The notes under the pieces are model-generated. The model worked only from the letters and a program-made list of their open reading frames with translations, was not told the DNA's origin and did not search any database. Both the position numbers and the translations under genes were made by a program. Of a stretch of 63,541 nt of DNA, positions 1 to 9,431 are shown piece by piece; position 1 is the stretch's first letter; every line of letters begins with the position of its first letter. Origin of the DNA: Burkholderiales bacterium (GTDB taxonomy: Bacteria > Pseudomonadota > Gammaproteobacteria > Burkholderiales > Casimicrobiaceae); assembly GCA_020851255.1 (NCBI GenBank), contig JADZDA010000011.1, forward strand, positions 1 to 63,541, read 5' to 3'.

Positions 1-2
1 AC

Positions 3-800
3 GTGCAGCCGTCGCGCCGGCCCAAGGACGGCCGCTACGGCGAGAACCCCAACCGGCTCTACCAGCACCACCAGTTCCAGGTGGTGCTCAAGCCCTCGCC
101 CGCCGACATCCTCGACCTCTACCTGGGCTCGCTCGAGGCGCTCGGCTTCGACTTGCGCCGGAACGACGTCCGCTTCGTCGAGGACGACTGGGAGAACCCG
201 ACGCTGGGCGCCTGGGGACTGGGCTGGGAAGTGTGGCTGAACGGCATGGAGATCACGCAGTTCACCTACTTCCAGCAGGTCGGCAGCCTCGACTGCGATC
301 CGATCACCGGCGAGATCACCTACGGACTCGAGCGGATGTCGATGTACCTGCAGGACGTCGAGTCGGTCTTCGACCTGCGCTACACCGAGTCGATCTCCTA
401 CGGCGACGTGTTCTTCCAGAACGAGGTCGAGCAGTCGACCTACGCGTTCGATCTCTCCGACGCGCCGAGGCTCTTCGAGCAGTTCGGCTACTACGAGGGC
501 GAGGCGAAGCGGCTGCTCGAGGCGAGGATGCCGCTGCCCGGCTACGAGATGATCCTCAAGGCCGGCCACACGTTCAACCTGCTCGACGCGCGCGGCGCGA
601 TCTCGGTCACCGAGCGCGCCGGCTACATCGGCCGCATCCGCGCGCTGTCGCGGCTGGTCGCGACCGCCTACGTCGATTCGCGCCGGGCGCTCGGCTACCC
701 GATGCTCGCCGAGCGCGAGCGCGCGGCGATGCCGGCGCGCTACGCGGAGGAAGCCGGCGAGCCGGCGCAACCGGCCGGTGCGGCGGAGGCCGCCCGATGA
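3..800 (+). CDS. glyQ: Glycyl-tRNA synthetase alpha subunit, 5' truncated
   Basis: This is the catalytic alpha subunit of the bacterial alpha2beta2 glycyl-tRNA synthetase, which activates glycine and charges tRNA-Gly in the cytoplasm. The window opens inside the gene: the first in-frame codon (GTG at 3) is an internal valine, equivalent to about residue 60 of the roughly 300-residue family. Visible hallmarks are [41 protein letters not shown] and the C-terminal [15 protein letters not shown]. The stop codon overlaps the glyS start (ATGA), so the two subunits are translationally coupled. The C-terminal tail rich in Ala/Glu/Pro after about residue 245 of the visible part is lineage-specific. 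The identification is secure. Confidence 0.97.
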   Translation: MQPSRRPKDGRYGENPNRLYQHHQFQVVLKPSPADILDLYLGSLEALGFDLRRNDVRFVEDDWENPTLGAWGLGWEVWLNGMEITQFTYFQQVGSLDCDPITGEITYGLERMSMYLQDVESVFDLRYTESISYGDVFFQNEVEQSTYAFDLSDAPRLFEQFGYYEGEAKRLLEARMPLPGYEMILKAGHTFNLLDARGAISVTERAGYIGRIRALSRLVATAYVDSRRALGYPMLAERERAAMPARYAEEAGEPAQPAGAAEAAR

Positions 801-2941
801 CCGCCGCGACGCTGCTGGTCGAGCTGGGATCGGAGGAACTGCCGCCGAAGGCGCTGCGCCGCCTCGCCGACGCCTACGCCGAGGCCCTCGCCGCGGGGCT
901 GCGCTCGCGCGGCTACCTCTCCGGGTCGTCGCAGGTCACGCCCTGCGCGACGCCGCGCAGGCTGGCCGTCACGATCACCGCGGTGCTCGCGGTCGCGCCG
1001 GACACCGAGGTCCGGGACAAGCTGATGCCGGCGAAAATCGCCTGGACGGCCGACGGGTCCGCGACCGACGCGCTGCGCAGGAAGCTCGCGCAACTGGGTC
1101 GCGCGGGGCTCGCCGACGTCCGCCGGGATGAGTCGGCCGGCGGACCGGACCGCATCGTCGTCGAGTCCGACGGCAAGGCCGACTACGCGTACCTGCGAAG
1201 CCTCGCGAAGGGCCAGCCGCTCGCGCGCGGCCTGCAGGCGGCGCTCGACGAGGCGATCGCGAAACTGCCGATCCCCAAGGTGATGAGCTACCCGACGCCG
1301 CCGTCCGGCGGCGCGTCGGGCAGCTATTTCAACCGCGAGAAGTTCGTCCGGCCCGCGCACTGGCTGGTCGTGCTGCACGGCGACGCCGTCGTGCCGGTGC
1401 GCGCGCTGGGCCTCGACGCCGGGCGCGTCACCGGCGGCCACCGCTTCCTCGGCCGGCGCGACGTCGAGATCGCGAGCGCCGACGCCTGGGTCGACGCGCT
1501 GTGGAACCACGGCAAGGTCGTCGCGCCGTTCGACGAGCGCCGCCGCGCGATCGAGGCCGCGCTCGCGAAGGCCGCGCAGGGCGACCGCGTGGTCGCGCCC
1601 GACGCGCTGCTCGACGAGGTCACGTCGCTGGTCGAATGGCCGGCCGTCTACGCCGGCACGTTCGACCCGGCGTTCCTCGCGGTCCCGCAGGAATGCCTGA
1701 TCCTGACCATGCAGCAGAACCAGAAGTATTTCGCGCTGACCGCCGACGACGGGAAGATGCGCGCGCGCTTCCTCGTCGTGTCGAACCTCGCCACCGACGA
1801 CCCGCGGGCGATCGTCGCCGGCAACGAGCGCGTCCTGCGCGCCCGGCTGGCGGACGCGAAGTTCTTCTTCGACCAGGACCGCCGGCAGCGGCTGGACGCA
1901 CGGCTGCGCAGGCTCGCGTCCGTCGTCTACCACAACAAGCTCGGCACGCAGGCCGAGCGCGTCGAGCGGATCCGGGCGATCGCGCGGGCGTACGCGCCGG
2001 TCCTGGGCGCGGACCCGGCGCTCGCCGATCGCGCCGCGGCGCTCGCGAAGGCGGACCTGGTGACCGACATGGTCGGCGAATTCCCGGAACTCCAGGGAAC
2101 CATGGGCCGTTATTACGCGCGGCACGACGGCGAGGACGCGGCGGTGGCGGACGCGATCGCGCAGCACTACGCGCCGCGCTACGCCGGCGACGCGCTGCCC
2201 GACGGGCCGGTCGCCCAGGCGGTCGCGCTGGCCGACAAGCTCGAGGCGATGGCCGGCCTGTTCGGCATCGGCCAGACGCCGACCGGCGACAAGGACCCGT
2301 TCGGCCTGCGCCGCGCCGCGCTGGGCGTGCTGCGCATCCTGATCGAGAAGCGGTCGGCCCTCGCGCTCGATGCCGCGATCGCCGCGGCGTTCCGGGCGTT
2401 CGCCGGCGTCGCGGCGGTCAAGCCGGCGACGGCGGAGCTGACCGCCTTCATCCTCGACCGGCTGCGCGGATACCTGCGGGAGGCCGGCGGCACGGCGAAC
2501 CAGGTCGAGGCGCTGATCGCGCAGCGGCCGGCGACGCTCGAAACGATGCCCGCGCGCCTGGCCGCGGTCCAGGCGTTCGAGGCGCTGCCCGAGGCCGCGG
2601 CGCTCGCCTCCGCGAACAAGCGGATCGTCAACATCCTGAGGAAGTCCGGCGCCGAGGCCGCGCCCGCCGTCGACCGCGCGAAGCTCGCGCCGGGCGCGGA
2701 GCACGATCTGTGGGCGACGTTCCAGAGCCTCGGTCCGGCGGTCGAAGGCGCCCTGGCCCGCGGCGACTTCACGACGGCGCTCAAGTCGCTCGCCGCGTCC
2801 AAGCCGGTCGTCGACCGGTTCTTCGACGAGGTGATGGTGATGGCGGACGACGCGTCGATCCGCGCGAACCGGCTCGCGCTGCTCGCCGGGGTCGCCGGGA
2901 CGATGAACCGCGTCGCCGACCTGTCGAAGCTCGCGATCTGA
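797..2941 (+). CDS. glyS: Glycyl-tRNA synthetase beta subunit
   Basis: The beta subunit of glycyl-tRNA synthetase carries tRNA recognition and is required with GlyQ. The protein is 714 residues, close to the usual 690-ish length. It starts with the typical [15 protein letters not shown]. It also contains [32 protein letters not shown] and, further on, [21 protein letters not shown], all family signatures. The C-terminal third is the helical anticodon-binding-type region (DALRIC-like). The ATG at 797 overlaps the glyQ stop by 4 nt, which fixes the start. It heads a plus-strand run with gmhB, plsC and a metallopeptidase, an order common in Burkholderiales. Confidence 0.97.
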   Translation: MTAATLLVELGSEELPPKALRRLADAYAEALAAGLRSRGYLSGSSQVTPCATPRRLAVTITAVLAVAPDTEVRDKLMPAKIAWTADGSATDALRRKLAQLGRAGLADVRRDESAGGPDRIVVESDGKADYAYLRSLAKGQPLARGLQAALDEAIAKLPIPKVMSYPTPPSGGASGSYFNREKFVRPAHWLVVLHGDAVVPVRALGLDAGRVTGGHRFLGRRDVEIASADAWVDALWNHGKVVAPFDERRRAIEAALAKAAQGDRVVAPDALLDEVTSLVEWPAVYAGTFDPAFLAVPQECLILTMQQNQKYFALTADDGKMRARFLVVSNLATDDPRAIVAGNERVLRARLADAKFFFDQDRRQRLDARLRRLASVVYHNKLGTQAERVERIRAIARAYAPVLGADPALADRAAALAKADLVTDMVGEFPELQGTMGRYYARHDGEDAAVADAIAQHYAPRYAGDALPDGPVAQAVALADKLEAMAGLFGIGQTPTGDKDPFGLRRAALGVLRILIEKRSALALDAAIAAAFRAFAGVAAVKPATAELTAFILDRLRGYLREAGGTANQVEALIAQRPATLETMPARLAAVQAFEALPEAAALASANKRIVNILRKSGAEAAPAVDRAKLAPGAEHDLWATFQSLGPAVEGALARGDFTTALKSLAASKPVVDRFFDEVMVMADDASIRANRLALLAGVAGTMNRVADLSKLAI

Positions 2942-3044
2942 CGGCCGCCCCGGCAGCGTTCGTGCGCGGCCGGGCAGCGCGGCCGGCACGGCCGGCGCCA
3001 CCGGGCTTCGTCGCGCACCCCGATTTGCCGCTACAGTTACGCCC

Positions 3045-3626
3045 GTGGTCCAGTTCGCCAACGAAACCGTCGCCCAGACCCGCGCCGCGCGCCTGGTCAT
3101 CCTCGACCGGGACGGCGTGATCAACGCCGACAGCGACCAGTTCATCAAGTCGCCGGACGAATGGCGCGCGATTCCCGGCAGCCTCGAGGCGATCGCCCGG
3201 CTGAACCACGCGGGCTACCGGATCGCCGTCTGCACCAACCAGTCGGGTATCGGCCGCGGGCTGTTCGACATGGCGACGCTCAACGCGATCCACGACAAGA
3301 TGCACCGCCAGCTCGCGCAGGTCGGCGGCCGGATCGACGCGATCTTCTTCTGCCCCCATACCGGGGACGCCCAGTGCGAGTGCCGCAAGCCGAAGACCTC
3401 GATGCTCTCCGAGGCCGGCCGCCGTTTCGGAGCCGACCTCACGCAGGTGCCGTGCATAGGCGACAGTCTGCGCGACCTCGAGGCGGCGCAGTCCGTGGGC
3501 GCCCAGCCGATGCTCGTGCTGACCGGCAAGGGCGAGAAGACGCTGCGCATCGGCAACTTCCCGGCCCATACCGTCATCTTTCCCGACCTCGCGTTCGCGG
3601 CCTCGGCGCTGCTCGCGCGCGACTGA
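3045..3626 (+). CDS. gmhB: D-glycero-beta-D-manno-heptose-1,7-bisphosphate 7-phosphatase
   Basis: A HAD-family phosphatase of the LPS core heptose pathway, which removes the 7-phosphate from heptose bisphosphate in the cytoplasm. It is 193 residues, as usual for GmhB. The nucleophile motif DRDGVIN (Asp21/Asp23), CTNQSGIGRG, the zinc-binding loop with Cys103-Pro-His105 and Cys111-Glu-Cys113, RKP and the Mg-binding CIGDSLRDLEAA are all visible. The start is a GTG with no clear Shine-Dalgarno sequence. The N-terminal 15 residues are longer than needed to reach the HAD strand, so a slightly later start is possible. It lies 103 nt after glyS and 12 nt before plsC. Confidence 0.93.
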   Translation: MVQFANETVAQTRAARLVILDRDGVINADSDQFIKSPDEWRAIPGSLEAIARLNHAGYRIAVCTNQSGIGRGLFDMATLNAIHDKMHRQLAQVGGRIDAIFFCPHTGDAQCECRKPKTSMLSEAGRRFGADLTQVPCIGDSLRDLEAAQSVGAQPMLVLTGKGEKTLRIGNFPAHTVIFPDLAFAASALLARD

Positions 3627-3638
3627 TCGGCGCCGGCC

Positions 3639-4352
3639 GTGCAGGCGATCCGGGCCCTCCTCTTCACCGTCTTCCAGCTCGTGGTCACGCCGCTGTACGC
3701 GGCGCTGATGCTCGCGACGTTCTGGCTGCCGCGGCTCGCCCGCTACCGGATCGCCGCGAACTGGTGCCAGGTCGTCGCCTGGGGCGCGCGGCTCATCTGC
3801 GGCATCCGCTGGCGGGCCGAGGGTCTCGCGAACATCCCCCGGACGCCGCACGTGGTCATGTCCAAGCACAGCTCGACCTGGGAGACGCTGGCGCTCGGCA
3901 TCTACCTCCCGCCGATCGCGTTCGTCGCGAAGAAGGAGCTGCTCAGGCTCCCGTTCTTCGGCTGGGGATTCGCGCTCGCCTCGCCGATCACCATCGACCG
4001 CAAGGCCGGCCGCGACGCGATGGAACAGATCGCCGAGCAGGGGCGGGCGCGCTTCGCCCAGGGTTTCTGGATCGTCGTCTACCCGGAAGGCACGCGGATC
4101 CGCGCCGGAACGCGCGCCAAGTACAAGACCGGAGGAGCGCGGCTCGCCCTCGCGCTCGACGTCCCGGTGCTGCCGGTCGCGCACAACGCCGGCTGGCTCT
4201 GGCCCAAGGGCGTGTTCGGAAAGCGGCCCGGGGAGATCACCGTCGTGTTCGGCCCGCCGATCGCCACGCACGGCAAGGACCCCGGTGCGATCACCGCGGA
4301 AGTGGAAGCATGGATCGAACGCGAGGTCGCCCGGCTGGGCGCGCCCGGCTGA
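3639..4352 (+). CDS. plsC: 1-acyl-sn-glycerol-3-phosphate acyltransferase
   Basis: A PlsC/LPLAT-family membrane acyltransferase that converts lysophosphatidate to phosphatidate in phospholipid synthesis. The protein is 237 residues and begins with a hydrophobic segment (residues 5-30). The acyltransferase motif appears as KHSSTWE, the HX4E variant usual in betaproteobacterial members instead of HX4D. It is followed by KKELLRLPFFGWG, YPEGTRIRAGT and the block around VPVLPVAHNAG. The GTG start follows gmhB by 12 nt. The coding end overlaps the predicted start of the next gene, so all belong to the glyQS-gmhB run. Confidence 0.92.
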   Translation: MQAIRALLFTVFQLVVTPLYAALMLATFWLPRLARYRIAANWCQVVAWGARLICGIRWRAEGLANIPRTPHVVMSKHSSTWETLALGIYLPPIAFVAKKELLRLPFFGWGFALASPITIDRKAGRDAMEQIAEQGRARFAQGFWIVVYPEGTRIRAGTRAKYKTGGARLALALDVPVLPVAHNAGWLWPKGVFGKRPGEITVVFGPPIATHGKDPGAITAEVEAWIEREVARLGAPG

Positions 4353-5086
4353 CCGGGCGCCCCCGCAACGCGGGCGCGGCGACGCTGCGCCGGGTCGTGC
4401 TCGCCGGCGAGCACGTCGACTACCGGCTCGTCCGCGCGCGCCGCCGCTCGATCGGCATGTCGGTGGACCTGGACGGCCTGTCCGTCCGCGCGCCGCGCTG
4501 GGTGACGCTGCGCGAGATCGAGGAGGCCCTCGTCGAGCGCGCCGCCTGGATCGTCCGCACGCTGGCCGAATGGCGGGCGCGGCGGCGCGAGGTGCTGCCG
4601 CGCGAGTGGCGAACCGGCGCGCCGATCCTCTACCTGGGCGCCGAGCTCAAGCTCGCCGTATTCCCGTCGCGGACGATGCACGTGCGCCCGGACCTCTTCG
4701 ACCTGACCGTGCTGCACCCGGCGTCCGGCGACGAGCGCGCGGTCGCGGACACGGTCGCCCGATGGCTGCGCGACGAGGCCGCCCGGCGGATCGTGCCCCG
4801 CGTCGCCGATTTCGCGCTGCGGTTCACCGAAGCGCGTCCGCCGGTCCGCCTGTCGAACGCGCGAGGCGAGTGGGGGAGCTGCAACCACCGCGGCGAGATC
4901 CGGCTGAACTGGCGACTGATCCAGCTGCCGCCGGCGCTGGCCGACTACGTCGTCGCGCACGAGGTCGCGCACCTGGTCGAGCTCAACCACTCGCGGCGGT
5001 TCTGGGCGCTGGTCGAGACGCTGATGCCCGGCCACGACGCGCACCGTCGCGCGCTCGAGGACTGGACCGCGCTGCTCGCCGCGTAG
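4310..5086 (+). CDS. YgjP/SprT-like zinc metallopeptidase (DUF45/M48-type)
   Basis: A predicted cytoplasmic metallopeptidase of the YgjP-like (DUF45) family; the natural substrate is unknown. The C-terminal half holds the zinc site HEVAH (in VVAHEVAHLVELNHS), with a third ligand expected from the His of NHSRRFW. Before it comes the conserved LSNARGEWGSC and a strand with IRLNWRLIQLP. From the ATG at 4310 it is 258 residues, overlapping plsC by 43 nt; a GTG at 4397 would give a 229-residue protein and is an alternative. This gene commonly follows plsC in Burkholderiales. It ends convergent with cyaY, 13 nt away. Confidence 0.85.
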   Translation: MDRTRGRPAGRARLTGRPRNAGAATLRRVVLAGEHVDYRLVRARRRSIGMSVDLDGLSVRAPRWVTLREIEEALVERAAWIVRTLAEWRARRREVLPREWRTGAPILYLGAELKLAVFPSRTMHVRPDLFDLTVLHPASGDERAVADTVARWLRDEAARRIVPRVADFALRFTEARPPVRLSNARGEWGSCNHRGEIRLNWRLIQLPPALADYVVAHEVAHLVELNHSRRFWALVETLMPGHDAHRRALEDWTALLAA

Positions 5087-5099
5087 TCGCCCGGGTCGT

Positions 5100-5456
5100 T
5101 CAGCCGGCCTGCGCGGGCGCGGCGAGCGCGGGCAGGTCGACCGCGAGCCCGGCTTCGCGCTCGAGGATCGCCGCCAGCGCGGCGCCGAGTTCGCCGCCGC
5201 CGCGGCTGTCCCGCCAGCGGCCGTCGACGGCGCGGTAGTGGAATCCGCCGCTCTTCGCGGCGACCCAGATCTCGCGATTCGGTCCATGCCGGTTCACCAC
5301 GATCCGGGCGCCGCCCGCCGAATCGATCTCCAGGATGCCGTCGGCGAGCCGCCAGTCCGCGTCGACGTCGGACCCTTCGATGGCGCGCTCGACCGCGTCG
5401 GCGATCGCGTGGAGCGTCGCATCGGCGGCGGCGAGGAAACGGGCGTCGGCGGTCAT
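5100..5456 (-). CDS. cyaY: CyaY, bacterial frataxin
   Basis: A frataxin homologue that binds iron and modulates Fe-S cluster assembly with IscS. It is 118 residues, slightly longer than the typical 106-110. It has the N-terminal helix FLAAADATLHAIADAVE, an acidic early segment (GSDVDADW), the LEI strand, VVNRHGPNREIWVAAKSGG and FHY...W, which fit the frataxin fold. It is encoded divergently from the small lipoprotein gene lptM; the 46-nt gap must hold the signals for both. This cyaY / lptM-lysA arrangement is widespread in beta- and gammaproteobacteria. Confidence 0.92.
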   Translation of the reverse strand: MTADARFLAAADATLHAIADAVERAIEGSDVDADWRLADGILEIDSAGGARIVVNRHGPNREIWVAAKSGGFHYRAVDGRWRDSRGGGELGAALAAILEREAGLAVDLPALAAPAQAG

Positions 5457-5502
5457 GGCGGCGGTGATGTCGTGGCGGGGTCGCGTGCTACCATCGCCGC
5501 CG

Positions 5503-5691
5503 ATGTTACGCGATCCGTGCGACACGCCGCGCGTTTCCCGATCCGCCCGCGTGGCGGTCGCGGCGGTGGCGCTCGCCGCCCTCGTCGCCGGCTGCGGCAT
5601 CAAGGGCCCGCTCAGGCTTCCGGACGCCGCACCCGCCGCGCCGCCGGCCGCGAACCCCGGCGATCGCGCCGACCCCGCCAAGCCGAAGTGA
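5503..5691 (+). CDS. lptM: LptM (YifL-type) small lipoprotein
   Basis: A 62-residue lipoprotein of the LptM/YifL family; in E. coli LptM assists maturation of the LptD-LptE lipopolysaccharide translocon at the outer membrane. A signal peptide (residues 1-30, core AVAAVALAALVAGC) ends in a lipobox with the acylated Cys at residue 31. The diagnostic GCGIKGPLRLP follows the Cys. The rest is an Ala/Pro-rich tail. The ATG at 5503 is the only good start. The stop overlaps the lysA GTG start (GTGA), so the two are translated together, as in many proteobacteria. Confidence 0.9.
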   Translation: MLRDPCDTPRVSRSARVAVAAVALAALVAGCGIKGPLRLPDAAPAAPPAANPGDRADPAKPK

Positions 5692-6938
5692 GCGCCTTCG
5701 CGATGCGCGGCGGCGAACTCGGCGTCGACGGCCTGCCGCTCGCCGAGATCGCCGCGCGCCACGGCACGCCGTGCTACGTGTACTCGCGGCGGGCGCTCGA
5801 GGAGGCGTACCGCGCGCTCGACGCGTCGCTCGCCGGGGTGCCGCACCTCGTCTGCTACGCGATGAAGGCGAACGCCAACCTGGCGATCCTCGACGTCTTC
5901 GCGCGGCTGGGCAGCGGCTTCGACATCGGGTCCGGCGGCGAGCTGGCCCGTGCGCTCGCCGTGGGCGCCGACCCGCGCCGGAGCGTGTTCTCCGGCGTGG
6001 GCAAGTCCGCCGCCGAGTTGCGCCAGGCGCTCGACGCGGGGATCGGCTGCTTCAACGTCGAATCGGCCGCGGAGCTCGAGCGCCTGGACGCGGTGGCGCG
6101 CGCGTCCGCGCGCCGGGCGCCGGTCTCGCTGCGGGTCAATCCGGACGTCGATCCGCGGACCCACCCGTACATCTCGACCGGGCTCAAGGAGAGCAAGTTC
6201 GGCATCGCCTTCGACGACGCGCTGGCGCTCTACCGGCGGGCGCGGTCGATGACCGGCATCGAGATCGTCGGCATCGACATGCACATCGGCTCCCAGATCA
6301 CCGAGCTCGCGCCCTACGCCGAAGCCGCCCGGAAGGTGTTCGCGCTGTGCGACGCGCTCGCGGCCGAGGGTATCGCGCTCGACCACGTCGACCTGGGCGG
6401 CGGCCTGGGCATCCGCTACCGGGACGAGACGCCGGTGCCGTTTCCCGAGTACGCCGCGATGGTGCGCGAGCTGTTCGCGGGCCGGCGGGAGCGGCTGGTC
6501 CTCGAACCGGGCCGGCGGCTCGTCGCGGAGGCCGGCGTCCTGCTCACACGCGTCGAGTACCTGAAGCCGGGTCCGGTCCGCCACTACGCGATCGTCGACG
6601 CGGCGATGAACGACCTCGTACGTCCGGCGCTCTACGACGCCTGGCACCCGGTCGCGCCGGTGCGGCCGCGTCCGGGCACGCCGATGCGCTGGGATCTGGT
6701 CGGCCCGGTGTGCGAGAGCGCGGATTTCCTCGCGCACGACCGCGACCTCGTGCTCGAGGCGGGCGACCTGATCGCCATCGGGGCCGCCGGCGCCTACGCG
6801 ATGTCGATGAGCTCGAACTACAACGCCCGGCCTCGTGCCTGCGAAGTGATGGTCGACCGCGGCGTCGCGCACGTGGTCCGTCGGCGCGAGACCGCCGCCG
6901 ATCTCTACGCGCTCGAGTCACCGCTGCCGCGGTCCTGA
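5688..6938 (+). CDS. lysA: Diaminopimelate decarboxylase
   Basis: A PLP-dependent enzyme that decarboxylates meso-diaminopimelate to L-lysine, the last step of lysine synthesis. It is 416 residues, the normal length. The PLP lysine lies in CYAMKANANLAIL, and SGFDIGSGGEL, HIGSQI, DLGGGLGIRY, LEPGR and the substrate-binding CESADF and SMSSNYN blocks are all present. The GTG at 5688 overlaps the lptM stop and aligns with the usual N-terminus (x-AF-x-R-x-GEL). An ATG at 5703 is the fallback start. Confidence 0.96.
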   Translation: MSAFAMRGGELGVDGLPLAEIAARHGTPCYVYSRRALEEAYRALDASLAGVPHLVCYAMKANANLAILDVFARLGSGFDIGSGGELARALAVGADPRRSVFSGVGKSAAELRQALDAGIGCFNVESAAELERLDAVARASARRAPVSLRVNPDVDPRTHPYISTGLKESKFGIAFDDALALYRRARSMTGIEIVGIDMHIGSQITELAPYAEAARKVFALCDALAAEGIALDHVDLGGGLGIRYRDETPVPFPEYAAMVRELFAGRRERLVLEPGRRLVAEAGVLLTRVEYLKPGPVRHYAIVDAAMNDLVRPALYDAWHPVAPVRPRPGTPMRWDLVGPVCESADFLAHDRDLVLEAGDLIAIGAAGAYAMSMSSNYNARPRACEVMVDRGVAHVVRRRETAADLYALESPLPRS

Positions 6939-7044
6939 CTCTCCCGACTCGTGCGACGCGCCGAGCATGCGGCGCGGGGCGCATCCGCGGACGTGCGGAT
7001 ACGCAACACGCGCGCGCGCCGGTCGATCCGGCCGGCTCCAAATC

Positions 7045-7072
7045 TTGCAAATCGTTGAAATGCGGCTAGAAT
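7045..7072 (+). promoter_or_regulatory. Candidate sigma70 promoter of the H1-like gene
   Basis: TTGCAA at 7045-7050 and TAGAAT at 7067-7072 are separated by 16 nt, in a locally AT-richer patch of an otherwise GC-rich 236-nt gap after lysA. Transcription would start about 95 nt upstream of the H1-like ATG, leaving a leader of about that length. Inference from hexamers only. Confidence 0.5.
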
Positions 7073-7174
7073 GCAGGCAGCAGGTGCCAGAGGATTTGTC
7101 AAGAGGTCCGAGACAAGGACCCGCACCTGCCGGGTAGTCCATAACAGATCCAGAAACTCAGACAGGAGAAAACG

Positions 7175-7519
7175 ATGTTGGCTGACATGATGTCGATGAT
7201 GGCGCCGGCGGCCGCGGCCCCCGCGCCCAAGAAGAAAGCGACCAAGCGCAAGGCGAAGAAGGCCACCAAGAAGAAGGCCGCCCCGAAGAAGACGGCGACC
7301 AAGCGCACGGCCACGAAGCAGAAGGCCGCCCCGAAGAAGAAGGCGACCAAGCGCACGGCCACGAAGAAGAAGGCCACCAAGAAGAAGGCGACCAAGCGCA
7401 AGGCCACCAAGAAGAAGGCGACCAAGCGCAAGGCGAAGAAGGCGACCAAGAAGAAGGCCGCCCCGAAGAAGAAGGCCACGAAGAAGCGGGCCACCAAGCG
7501 CAAGGCCGCGAAGAAGTAA
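7175..7519 (+). CDS. Histone H1-like lysine-rich DNA-binding protein
   Basis: A 114-residue, extremely basic, low-complexity protein. After a short start (MLADMMSMMAPAAAAPAP) it consists almost wholly of KKKATKRK / KKAAPKK repeats. Such tails resemble eukaryotic histone H1 C-termini and the C-terminal domain of AlgP, and presumably bind DNA non-specifically in the nucleoid. A strong Shine-Dalgarno sequence (AGGAG, 6-7 nt before the ATG), its own promoter candidate and a perfect terminator indicate a well-expressed monocistronic gene. There is no globular domain. Repeat number probably varies between strains because the DNA itself is repetitive. Confidence 0.85.
   Translation: MLADMMSMMAPAAAAPAPKKKATKRKAKKATKKKAAPKKTATKRTATKQKAAPKKKATKRTATKKKATKKKATKRKATKKKATKRKAKKATKKKAAPKKKATKKRATKRKAAKK
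7225..7516 (+). repeat. Imperfect tandem repeats encoding KKxATKRK units
   Basis: Short imperfect direct repeats built from units such as aagaagaaggcgaccaagcg recur through the H1-like coding region. The period is a multiple of three, so changes in repeat number keep the frame. They are coding repeats, not a CRISPR array. Confidence 0.75.
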
Positions 7520-7568
7520 TCAGCGCGAGCGGCCACAAAGTCCGCCGCAAGCGTGCAGCGGACCACGA

Positions 7569-7599
7569 AAACGGGCGACGCCAGCGGCGTCGCCCGTTT
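7569..7599 (+). terminator. Rho-independent terminator after the H1-like gene
   Basis: A perfect 14-bp stem (7569-7582 with 7586-7599) around a 3-nt loop AGC, starting 50 nt after the stop codon. The A-run on the left arm pairs with TTT at the end of the right arm, so it could also work on the opposite strand and stop read-through from the mltD side. Confidence 0.85.
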
Positions 7600-7697
7600 G
7601 CATTCCGGCCCCCGGTTCCGGCGCGGGCCTCGGCCGGGCGCCCCGGTCCCCCCGAGCCCGGATCCGCCGCGGCCGGATTCTCCCGGCGCGGCGCCGC

Positions 7698-9344
7698 CTA
7701 GCCCCCGCGCGTCCCGTTCGCCTTCGCGTTGGTCGGCGCGCGCACGGGGGCGGGCGCCTTGGGCGCGGTCGACGGCGCGCGCGGGCCCGCGGCGGGCCTC
7801 GGGCGACTTCGGCCTCCGGTCACGACATCGGTCGTCACGCGCAGCCGCTGACCCGAGCGCAGCGCGTTCTGGGACAGGCCGTTCCAGCGGCGCAGATCCT
7901 CGGCGGTGACCCCGTAGCGGGAGGCGATCGTCGACATCGTCTCGCCGTGCCTGACCGTGTGGTAGAGCGTCCGACCGGACGGCACGCTGGTGAAGACCGT
8001 CTTCGCGAGCGACTCGGCGGTCGCGTCCGAGGGAATCTGCGCGGGCACCAGCAGCGCGTGCCCGACCGGCACCGGTGTCCTCGGCCCCAGGCCGTTGACC
8101 GCCCGCAGCGTCTCCACCGGCAGCCCGAAGCGCGCGGCGATCTGCGCCGGCGTCTCGCCGGATCGCATCCGGTGCGCCTGCCAGGTGACGCGGGGCTGGT
8201 CCGCGAGTTCGAGCTTCGCCGCGAACATCTCCGCGCGGTCGATCGGCAGCAGGATCGTGTGCTCGTCCGCGCCGGCGATCACCGGCCGGTTGTGCTGAGG
8301 GTTGAGCGACACGAACTCGTCCACCGACATCTCCGCCAGCTCGGCGGCGAGCTTCACGTCGATCGCACCCGAGGTCTTGATGGCGGTGAAGTACGGGGAG
8401 TCCGGCACCTCGGCCAGCACGAGGCCGTAGCGCTCCGGATCGCGAATCAGGTTCTTCACGGCCTGGAGCTTCGGCAGGTAGTTGCGCGTCTCCACCGGCA
8501 TCGGCAGCGCCGCGTAGTCGGCCGGCTTGCCCCTGGCGCGATTCTTCGCCACCGCGCGCGCGACGTTGCCCTCGCCCCAGTTGTACGCGGCGAGCGCGAG
8601 CTGCCAGTCGCCGAAGTCGCCGTGGAGCTTCTCCAGGTAATCGAGCGCCGACTCGGTCGCCGCCAGCACGTCGCGGCGGGAGTCGTACCAGAAATTCTGC
8701 GCGAGGCCGTACTGCCGGCCGGTCGACGGGATGAACTGCCACATGCCCGATGCCCGCGCGCGCGACATCGCGAGGGGATTGAACGCGCTCTCGACCATCG
8801 GCAGCAGCGCGAGGTCCAGGGGCAGGCGACGCGACTCGACCTCGCTGACCACGTGGTACAGGTAGCGGCGGCTGCGGTCGATCATCCGGGCCACGTAGTC
8901 CGGACGCTCCGAGTACCACTGCTCCCACTTGGTGACCCGCGGGTCGTCGACGAGGTCGGGGATCGAGTAACCGCTGACGATCCGCGACCACAGGTCCGGC
9001 GCCTGCGGCGGCAAAGGTTCGAGGTCGGCGCCCGCGGCCGCGGGAAACGGCTCCGCGGGGATGCCGCTCAGCGCTTCGTGCAGCCGCGCGACCGCGATGC
9101 GCGGCGCGACGCTCGGCGCGGGCAGGACCGGCGGCAGCGCGGTCTCGCGCACGTCCGCGGGGGTCTCGCCTACCCGGATCGCGGGCGCCGGATCCGCGGG
9201 GGGCGTGCTCGCCGGGAGATCGGGCAACGGGCGCGCGGCGGCCGGCGCGACGGCCGGCGACACGGGTTCGAACGGCGCGACCGCGCACCCGGCGATCAGG
9301 ACGACGCAGACAGCCAACGGAATCGATGAGCAGCGTCGTGTCAA
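7698..9344 (-). CDS. mltD: Membrane-bound lytic murein transglycosylase D
   Basis: A lipoprotein lytic transglycosylase that cleaves peptidoglycan glycan strands in the periplasm. A signal peptide ends in the lipobox LIAGC (Cys20). An SLT (family 1D) domain covers about residues 165-320, with the catalytic Glu in LLPMVESAFNP, then ASGMWQFIPSTGRQYGL and AAYNWGEGNV. At least two LysM modules follow (about 385-440 and 455-505: YHTVRHGETMSTIASRYGV). At 548 residues it is near the usual size. The start is a TTG with GGAG 7 nt upstream; no better codon precedes the signal peptide. Confidence 0.93.
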   Translation of the reverse strand: MTRRCSSIPLAVCVVLIAGCAVAPFEPVSPAVAPAAARPLPDLPASTPPADPAPAIRVGETPADVRETALPPVLPAPSVAPRIAVARLHEALSGIPAEPFPAAAGADLEPLPPQAPDLWSRIVSGYSIPDLVDDPRVTKWEQWYSERPDYVARMIDRSRRYLYHVVSEVESRRLPLDLALLPMVESAFNPLAMSRARASGMWQFIPSTGRQYGLAQNFWYDSRRDVLAATESALDYLEKLHGDFGDWQLALAAYNWGEGNVARAVAKNRARGKPADYAALPMPVETRNYLPKLQAVKNLIRDPERYGLVLAEVPDSPYFTAIKTSGAIDVKLAAELAEMSVDEFVSLNPQHNRPVIAGADEHTILLPIDRAEMFAAKLELADQPRVTWQAHRMRSGETPAQIAARFGLPVETLRAVNGLGPRTPVPVGHALLVPAQIPSDATAESLAKTVFTSVPSGRTLYHTVRHGETMSTIASRYGVTAEDLRRWNGLSQNALRSGQRLRVTTDVVTGGRSRPRPAAGPRAPSTAPKAPAPVRAPTNAKANGTRGG

Positions 9345-9431
9345 ACGTTCACTCCGGGCGACGGCGCGATCTCGGGCCGGCCGCGCGATGGTAGGCGGAC
9401 GACCCGGGACCGCGCAATCCGGGCCATCCGA

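Noticed and set aside
740-3148. An 802-codon minus-strand open frame opposite glyS
   Set aside because: Shadow of glyS: no recognisable motif and arginine-rich low-information sequence.
7225-7516. Regular short repeats that could suggest a CRISPR array
   Set aside because: The repeats are contiguous, in frame and encode the lysine-rich protein; there are no spacers.
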